Under the pieces are notes generated by a model. That model ran no database searches. It was given only the letters and a program-made list of their open reading frames with translations, and was not told the DNA's origin. Positions 1 to 6,200 of a stretch of DNA of 64,000 bases are shown here, one piece after another (the first letter of the stretch is position 1; each line of letters begins with the position of its first letter). The stretch spans positions 1 to 64,000 of the forward strand of contig NZ_SDKM01000017.1 in assembly GCF_004519545.1 (NCBI RefSeq). The letters are read 5' to 3'. A program made the position numbers and the translations under genes. This DNA comes from Nocardioides guangzhouensis (GTDB lineage Bacteria; Actinomycetota; Actinomycetes; Propionibacteriales; Nocardioidaceae).

Positions 1-66
1 ACCGGGCACCTGGGCCATCAAGACCGGGCACGTCGGGCGTCAAGACCGGGCACGTCGGGCATCAAG
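1..66. repeat. 22-bp tandem repeat, three copies
   Basis: Three head-to-tail 22-bp units occupy 1-22, 23-44 and 45-66, with core ACCGGGCACGTCGGGCATCA followed by AG. Copies 2 and 3 differ at one base and copy 1 is more diverged. The array probably continues left of the window. The third copy contains the TGA stop (read on the minus strand) of the acetyltransferase at 62-568, and decayed similarity continues into that gene. The 22-bp period is not a multiple of three, so this is intergenic repeat DNA and not a protein repeat. Confidence 0.8.
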
Positions 67-568
67 AGGGGGCGCGTCGGCGGAGCATGCGGAGCTCCCA
101 GGCATCGAGGGGGCGGTAGTGCTGGCGGCCGCCGTCGGCGACGAAGCCGTTGCGCGCGTAGAAGCGGCGGGCGCGGGCGTTGCCCTCCAGCACCCAGAGG
201 TACGCCGACCGGTCGCCGAGGCCCGCGTCGAGCAGCGCCTGCGCGACGCCGGTGCCGTGCCAGGCGGCGCGAACGTAGACGGCGTACAGCTCGAACGGCA
301 GCGGGGCGTCCTCGTGCCGGGCCGGGCCGCAGGTGACGAACCCGACCGGCTCGTCGTCGTGCACGGCGAGCAGCCGCGGTGGGCCGTCCGCGACCTGCTC
401 ACGCCAGCGCCGGGTCCACCGGTCCTCGTCGAGCGCGGCCTCGAGCAGGGCGGGGTCGACCAGCGGGCCGTACGCCTCGCGCCAGCAGGCCAGGTGCAGG
501 CGGGCCCCGGCCGCGGCGTCGTCGGGGGTGGCCGGACGGAGGTCCACACCGGGCGGCAGGGCGGTCAC
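62..568 (-). CDS. GNAT family N-acetyltransferase
   Basis: A 168-residue single-domain acyltransferase expected to move an acetyl group from acetyl-CoA to an unknown amine. The N-terminal strand (VDLRPATPDDAAAGARLH) and the central strands followed by the A-W-H-G-T-G-V-A segment near residues 98-105 (a variant of the Q/R-x-x-G-x-G/A acetyl-CoA loop) fit the GNAT fold. The C-terminal N-A-R-A-R-R-F-Y-x-x-N-G-F motif is also characteristic. It is the last gene of the minus-strand group that starts at 2365, 29 nt after the fructosamine-kinase gene, and is probably cotranscribed with it. Substrate cannot be told from sequence. Its stop lies inside a tandem repeat. Confidence 0.85.
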   Translation of the reverse strand: MTALPPGVDLRPATPDDAAAGARLHLACWREAYGPLVDPALLEAALDEDRWTRRWREQVADGPPRLLAVHDDEPVGFVTCGPARHEDAPLPFELYAVYVRAAWHGTGVAQALLDAGLGDRSAYLWVLEGNARARRFYARNGFVADGGRQHYRPLDAWELRMLRRRAPS

Positions 569-597
569 GTCGCGGTCGGCCGATCAGCAGCGGCCGG

Positions 598-1452
598 TCA
601 GAAGCGGCCGGCCAGGGCAGCCGCCCGCGCGGCGTACCCGCCACCGAACATGGCGGCGTGCACGAGCAGCGGGAACAGCTGGTGCAGCCCGACCCGGTCC
701 TCGAAGCCCTCCGCGAGCGGAGCCGTCTCCTGGTAGGCGTCGACCACCCGCGCCAGGTGCGGCAGCCCGAACAGCGCGAGCATCGCGAGGTCCACCTCGC
801 GGTGGCCGGCGTACGCCGCGGGGTCGATGACGCTGACCGTCCCGTCGCCGCCCCACAGCACGTTGCCGTTCCAGAGGTCGCCGTGCAGCCGGGCCGGCGG
901 CTCGTCCGGCACCAGGTCGCCGATCCGCCCGACGACGCCCTCGACCGCGACGGCCTGCTGGGCGTCGGCGTGGCCGCGGTCGCGCGCCAGCTTGAGGTAG
1001 GGCAGCACCCGACGGGTGGCGTAGAACTCCGCCCACGTCGGCGCGGTGGCGTTCGGGAGCGGCAGCCGGCCGATGAAGCCGTCGGGCAGCGCGCCCCAGC
1101 CGTCGGCACCGGCAGCGTGGGTGGCGGCCAGGCGGCGGCCGAAGTCGACGGCCGCGTCGGGGGTGGGCTTGCCGGTCTCGATCCACGGCAGCAGCACGCA
1201 CTCGTCGTCGGTGGCGAGCACGGACGGTACGGCGACCCCGTCGGACTCGGCGAGCCAGGCCAGGCCGCGTGCCTCGGCCTCGAAGAAGCCGGCCGGTGCC
1301 GGGGTCAGCGTCTTCATCAGCACGTTGCGCCCGTCGGAGAGCTTGAGCCGGGTGGCGGTACAGATGTCACCGCCGGCGACCGGTGCCGTCGCGACCACAG
1401 GGGCGCCGAGGAGCTCCTCGGCGCGGCGGGCGGTCGCGGACTGCCGGGTCAT
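598..1452 (-). CDS. fructosamine/ribulosamine 3-kinase family protein
   Basis: A 284-residue protein of the fructosamine-kinase family, aminoglycoside-phosphotransferase fold. Family members phosphorylate ketosamine adducts on protein lysines (fructosamine, or in most bacteria ribulosamine/erythrulosamine) at O3, which destabilises the adduct and frees the amine. Visible signatures are the nucleotide-fold lysine region around residues 44-48 (VLMKT), the catalytic loop HGDLWNGN at 190-197 and the metal-binding DPA at 210-212. Length matches the family. The start ATG overlaps the stop of the upstream phosphatase by 4 nt, so the two are translationally coupled. That pairing favours ribulosamine over fructosamine as substrate (inference). 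Confidence 0.88.
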   Translation of the reverse strand: MTRQSATARRAEELLGAPVVATAPVAGGDICTATRLKLSDGRNVLMKTLTPAPAGFFEAEARGLAWLAESDGVAVPSVLATDDECVLLPWIETGKPTPDAAVDFGRRLAATHAAGADGWGALPDGFIGRLPLPNATAPTWAEFYATRRVLPYLKLARDRGHADAQQAVAVEGVVGRIGDLVPDEPPARLHGDLWNGNVLWGGDGTVSVIDPAAYAGHREVDLAMLALFGLPHLARVVDAYQETAPLAEGFEDRVGLHQLFPLLVHAAMFGGGYAARAAALAGRF

Positions 1453-1997
1453 GCCGGTCCCGGCCCCCCGGGCTCGCGCCCGAACCGCGCGGCGAGGACG
1501 TCGACCAGGGCGGTGCTGGTCCGCTCGACCATGGTCAGCACCTCCGCGAAGCCGTCGTCGCCGTCGTAGTAGGGGTCCGGCACCTCGTCATCATGCCCCG
1601 CCGTGGCCTCGGCGTCGAAGGTCCGGAACATCCGCAGCCGGTCGGGGTCCACGCCCAGGTCGCGCAGGTCGGCCTCGTTGGCGTGGTCCATGGCCAGCAC
1701 CAGGTCGACGTCATCGAGGTCCCCGCGCGTGACCTGCCGGGCGCGGTGCCGGGACGCGTCGTACCCCTCGGCGGTGAGCGTGGCCGCGGCCCGGTGGTCC
1801 ATCGGGCGGCCGACGTGCCAGCCGCCGGTGCCGTAGCTCTCGACCCGCACCCGGCCGGCGAGCCCGGCGTCGCCGACCCGCTCACCCAGCACCACGTCGG
1901 CCATGGGGGAGCGGCAGATGTTGCCGAGGCAGACCACCGCGATCCGGTAGCCGTCGGCGGACCGGGCAGGTGGCAGCCCGTCGGCCGGCGACATCAT
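1449..1997 (-). CDS. low-molecular-weight protein-tyrosine phosphatase
   Basis: A 182-residue member of the LMW-PTP family. The P-loop CLGNICRSP begins at Cys23, giving the C-x5-R-S signature, and the general-acid Asp is in the D-P-Y-Y segment near residue 150. Cytosolic. The ATG at 1997 is chosen because it forms an ATGA overlap with the stop of the upstream membrane-protein gene; a longer frame begins at 2027 but would overlap further. Overlap at the other end with the fructosamine-kinase homologue indicates a shared mRNA and linked function. Some LMW-PTPs paired with such kinases are known to dephosphorylate protein-bound ribulosamine 5-phosphates, so a tyrosine-phosphoprotein substrate should not be assumed. 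Confidence 0.88.
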   Translation of the reverse strand: MMSPADGLPPARSADGYRIAVVCLGNICRSPMADVVLGERVGDAGLAGRVRVESYGTGGWHVGRPMDHRAAATLTAEGYDASRHRARQVTRGDLDDVDLVLAMDHANEADLRDLGVDPDRLRMFRTFDAEATAGHDDEVPDPYYDGDDGFAEVLTMVERTSTALVDVLAARFGREPGGPGPA

Positions 1998-2365
1998 CGC
2001 TCCATGACGGTGAGCTCGATCATCCACGTGACCAGCGTGATGATGATCGACCCGAGCACCGCGGTCCAGAAGCCGTCGACGGAGAACCCGAGGTCGAGCT
2101 TGTCGGCGATCCAGCCTGTGAGCAGCAGCATCGAGGCGTTGATCACCAGCAGGAACAGGCCGAGGGTGATGATGATGAACGGGATCGACAGGACCTTCAG
2201 CACGATCCCGACCGACGCGTTCACGACGCCGAGGATCAGCGCCACGATCAGCAGCGGCAGCAGCTTCTCCTGCCAGTCGGCTCCCTCGAAGTCGATGCCG
2301 TCGAGTGCCCAGGCGGCGACGGCGAGCGCGGCGGCGTTGGTCAGCAGCCAGATGACGAACTTCAC
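1994..2365 (-). CDS. YvlD/phage-holin family small membrane protein
   Basis: A 123-residue hydrophobic protein with four predicted membrane segments (roughly residues 3-22, 35-55, 58-82 and 100-118) and an I-D-F-E-G-A-D-W loop after the first, as in the family PF04020 named after phage holins and B. subtilis YvlD. Such proteins are common chromosomal genes in actinobacteria and are not evidence of prophage here. It starts at GTG 2365; a TACAGT box at 2378-2373 lies 7 nt upstream, consistent with leaderless transcription of the whole operon 2365-62. Function unknown. Confidence 0.8.
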   Translation of the reverse strand: MKFVIWLLTNAAALAVAAWALDGIDFEGADWQEKLLPLLIVALILGVVNASVGIVLKVLSIPFIIITLGLFLLVINASMLLLTGWIADKLDLGFSVDGFWTAVLGSIIITLVTWMIELTVMER

Positions 2366-2405
2366 GGGGCCAACTGTAGGGCCGGGCCCTCGGCCGTCCC
2401 GGCCC

Positions 2406-3104
2406 TCAGCCGTCGCGTGGCCCGAGCGCCGCGAGGATCGCCACCTCGGCGTCGGCGAGGTGGCGCCGGACCTGGTCGGCGGCGCCCTCGACGTCTCCCT
2501 GCTCGAGCAGGGAGAGGACCTCGGTGTGCGATCCGGCCTGGTCGAGGGCGTTGCGGCGGATCCGGTCGACCTGCGCCAGCGTCAGCCGCAGCTCGGCGCT
2601 CAGCGACTCGGCCGTGGCGGCCAGCCGCGGTGAGTCGAGCAGCCCGACCAGCGAGCGGTGGACGGCGAGGTGCTTCTCGTTGACCTGCTGGTACGACGCG
2701 CCGTCGGCCTCCGCGGCCGCGTACGCGGCCAGGGCCCGGCGGACCTCGTCACGGAGGTGCTCCGATGCCTCGGGCCAGCGGCGTACGCCGGCCTCCTCGA
2801 GCACCGCCCGGGCCCGGCAGACGTCGCGGACCGAGTCCGGGTCGGCCTCGGCGACGTGCACCCCGCGGTTGGGCTCCCGGGTTGCCAGCCCCTCGCCGAC
2901 CAGCACCGCGAGGGCCTCGCGGACGGTGGAGCGGGACACCCCGAGCGACTCGGCCAGGGCCACCTCGCGCAGCGCGGTGCCGGACTCGAGCTCGCCGTCG
3001 AACACCGCCCGCCGCAGCTCCTCGGCCACCCGGTCGACCGTCGACGTGTGCTCCAGGCTCAGCGTCCCGAAGGCGGACGGCTCGTTCGGGGTCATGGGCG
3101 TCAT
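2406..3104 (-). CDS. GntR family regulator, FadR/FCD subfamily
   Basis: A 232-residue one-component regulator. The N-terminal winged helix (about residues 18-85) contains the helix-turn-helix L-A-E-S-L-G-V-S-R-S-T-V-R-E-A-L. The C-terminal all-helical FCD domain (about 95-220) has the D-x-x-x-R and H-x-x-x-H spaced metal/ligand residues typical of the group (for example H-R-S-L and S-H-T-E). The likely ligand is a carboxylic acid. A perfect TTGTC-C-GACAA operator overlaps the start codon, implying autorepression. No catabolic gene is adjacent on the same strand, so its wider target is unknown. A second ATG three codons downstream is possible. Confidence 0.88.
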   Translation of the reverse strand: MTPMTPNEPSAFGTLSLEHTSTVDRVAEELRRAVFDGELESGTALREVALAESLGVSRSTVREALAVLVGEGLATREPNRGVHVAEADPDSVRDVCRARAVLEEAGVRRWPEASEHLRDEVRRALAAYAAAEADGASYQQVNEKHLAVHRSLVGLLDSPRLAATAESLSAELRLTLAQVDRIRRNALDQAGSHTEVLSLLEQGDVEGAADQVRRHLADAEVAILAALGPRDG

Positions 3105-3114
3105 TGTCCGACAA
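3104..3114. promoter_or_regulatory. GntR (FadR-type) operator
   Basis: TTGTCCGACAA is a perfect 5-1-5 palindrome. It matches the T-x-GT-(N)-AC-x-A pattern recognised by FadR-subfamily GntR proteins and overlaps the first base of the start codon of the gene that reads leftward from 3104. Inferred autoregulatory site. Confidence 0.65.
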
Positions 3115-3178
3115 AGCGGAACCCGCCGGAAGCGCCGGTCTGCCCTGTCGTGCGCCGTCCTGCCCCGGACGGGCGGAC

Positions 3179-3216
3179 GGCCCCGCCACCGTGGCTGAGT
3201 TCACGGTGACGGGGCC
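3179..3216. terminator. strong hairpin downstream of the LPXTG gene
   Basis: GGCCCCGCCACCGTG (3179-3193) pairs with CACGGTGACGGGGCC (3202-3216) with one mismatch around an 8-nt loop. It lies about 70 nt beyond the stop of the giant surface-protein gene (minus strand) and upstream of the GntR gene. There is no T-run, which is common for actinobacterial terminators. Confidence 0.6.
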
Positions 3217-3287
3217 GTCCAGACGGGATCCGCGCCAGAGCGGGGGGGACCACTGACAGGGACCCCGTCGGTCAGGGAGAAGCCAGT

Positions 3288-6200
3288 TCAGGCCGGTGAC
3301 TCCTCCTCGTCCCTGCGGCGGCCGCGGGCGGCCAGGGCGACACCGAGACCGACGGCGAGGGCACCGAGCAGCGCCAGCTGGAGCAGGTTCTCCGGCGCTC
3401 CGGTCGACGGCAGCTGCGGCTGCGTCGGCTGGTGCGGCGGGTTGCCCGGGGGCTGGACCGGCGGCGGTGGCTCCACCGGCTCGCCCGGCTTCTGCACGAC
3501 CGCCTCCGCGATGACCTCGTTCGAGACCGCCGAGAGGTACTGGTACTCGAGGCCGTCGCGGCTGCCACCGACGGCCTGGGCCCAGTCGGCGTACGCGACG
3601 TTCCAGAGCACCGTTCGGTACTCGCCGTGCCTGTCGTAGTGCACCTCGTCCGGCAGGTCCGGGAACCGGACCACGAACTCGAGGTCGACGCGTCGGCCCT
3701 GCAGGTCGCCGACCTTCCAGGTGATCAGGCCGTCCGCGTCCACGCCCACCGAGCAGACCGCCTCGAACTCACCGAGGCAGACCGCGGAGTCGGGCACCAG
3801 CGTCGAGGCGCCGGTCGAGACGTCGTCGGCCGGGTTGCGGTTCGGCACGTAGTCGGTGACCACGACGTCGTGGAACCTCTGGAGGCCCAGGGTGCTGACG
3901 TGGAGGGTGTACTTCAGGACGTCGCCGTGGTTGACGATGCCGTCGGACTCCACCCACGAGGTGCCCTCGAGCTCCTGCTGGCCCTTGGTGATGATCAGGT
4001 CACCGAGCGCCGCGTCGCGGAAGACGATCGGAGCCATCTCGCCGCCGGCCACGAAGTTGCCGTCGTCGACCTCGACTGCGAGCGTCGTCGCCTCGGGCAG
4101 GTCGTAGCCCTCGGGGGCGCGGGTCTCCTGGAGGAGGTAGTGCCCCTTCAGCAGCTCGCCCCACTTCGCGAGACCGTCCGCGTCGGTGGTCCGGACGCCG
4201 AGCTCCTCGTCCTCGTCCCCGATCTGCGGGTCGGCCGGGTCGGCGTACGGCGCGTTGTCGCGGTACAGCGCGAACTCCGCGCCGGGCAGCCCGGCCGGGG
4301 ACTCCGAGGAGTCCTCCAGGTCGACCTTCTTGACCACCAGCGTCGTCACCGGGTTGGTCCCGGTCGTGGTGGTGCACTCGTCGCCCGGCTCGTCGGCGCC
4401 GACACAGTCGCCCACCCGGTCCGGCGTGGCGGTGTTCACCAGCTGCCGGCCCCAGGCCCCGTCGTCCACGGTGACGCGGTACGTCGCGGTCACGGTGGCG
4501 CCCGGAGCGACCGGGCCGGTGACGGTCCAGGTGAGGTGCTCGCTCCCGATGACCGAGTCGTCGAGCACGAGGCCCTGGCCGGCCAGCTCCTGCGTCGTCG
4601 AGGCCATGGTGGCGTCGTCGAGCACGTCGCTGACGTCGTCGGTCACGACTGTGTCCCGGACCACCGCGTGCACGGTGTCGTTGCGGAGGGTCAGCGTGTA
4701 GGTGAGCTCCTGGCCCGGCATCGCCAGCCCGTCGCCGTCCGCGTCGTCGAACGCGACCGACTTGTCGAGCAGGTAGTGCGGGGTCGGGTTCTCCGTCGTG
4801 CAGTCCGGGTTGCCGGCCTCGCACGGCTCCGCCCCGTCGCCGGTGGCGTGGTTGCGGAGCGTCACGCCGTGCCGGTCACCGACCAGGACCTGGTAGGTCA
4901 TGGTCTGCGGGGTGCTGCCCAGCACCGGGATGGTCCAGTGCAGCTCGGCGCCGACCAGCGTCGGCTGCGCGCCGGAGGTCACCGTGATGCTGCCGGGCAC
5001 GATCGAGCCCTTGTCCGGCAGGATCCCCGAGAGGTCGTCGGTGACGGTCGCGTCGAGGACGGCCACGCCGTCCGAGGTCTTCGTGGCGGTCACCGTGTAG
5101 GTGATCACCTCCCCCTCGGTGACGGTGGCGCCGCGCGGGCGGTCGTTGTGCTTGGTGACCGCCCAGGTGCTCGCGACCGCGCGGTTGGTGACGGTGCAGG
5201 AGGCGGCCTGGCCGAGCTTCACGGTGACCGTGGGCCGGCCCTGGTCGTCGGTGCCCTGCTTGCCGTCGGCGCAGACCCAGCCGACCTGCTCCCACCCGCC
5301 GGGGCCGTTGGCCTCGGAGAGGAGGTAGGTGCCGGCCGGGACGGCCGCCCCGGTGATCGCCGACTGGCCCTCGACGCCGGAGATCGCGTACGTCCCGCTC
5401 GCGGCCATCAGCGTCCAGGCGGTGTCCGGCTCGACCACGCCGGTGCCGTTCGGGTCGACCGTCTTGGCCAGGGTCAGCGTGCCCTGCTCGGCCGCGTTGG
5501 TGACCGTGCAGCTCACGTCGGCACCCAACGGGACGGTGACCGTGGTCTCGCCCTTCGGGCCGGTGCCGAGCGTGCCGCCGGTGCACTGCCAGCCGACCTG
5601 GTGGTAGCCGTGCGGACCGTCGGACTCCGCCAGCGCGTAGGTGCCGACCGGGACCGGGGCGCCGGTGATCGACGCGTCGCCCTCGACGCCGCTGACGGTC
5701 ACCGGACCGGTCGCGGTGAGGGTCCAGTCGGTGTCCACCGCGGTGCCGCCGGTGTCGCCGTTGTCGACGGTCTTGCCCAGAGTCAGGTGCGGCTGCTGCG
5801 CGGTGTTGACCACCGTGCAGGTGACGTCCTCGCCGAGCGCGATCGTGATCGTCGCCTTCCCGTGGACGTCGACCCCCTGCACCCCACCGCCCCAGCAGTG
5901 CCACCCGGTCTGCGTGTAGCCGGAGGGACCGCCGGACTCGGCGAGCACGTAGGTGCCCTTCTTCACGGAGGCGCCGGTGATCGACGCGTCGCCCTCGACG
6001 CCGCTGACGGTCACCGGGCCGGACGCCGAGAGCGTCCAGTCGGTGTCGACCGCGGTGCCGCCCGTGGCGTCGTTGCCGGCCACCTTCTTGAGGAGGGTCA
6101 GGTGCGGTGCCTGCGCCTGGTTCTGCACGGTGCAGGTGACGTTGTCACCGAGGCCGAGCTGGACCCGGTGCTGCGCGTCGACCGGGTGGTCGGCTCCGCA

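Noticed and set aside
1..88. CRISPR-like repeats at the left edge
   Set aside because: Units are contiguous 22-mers with no spacers, and no cas genes occur.
1994..2365. Phage holin
   Set aside because: The family name is misleading; the gene is chromosomally embedded in a metabolic operon with no phage genes nearby.
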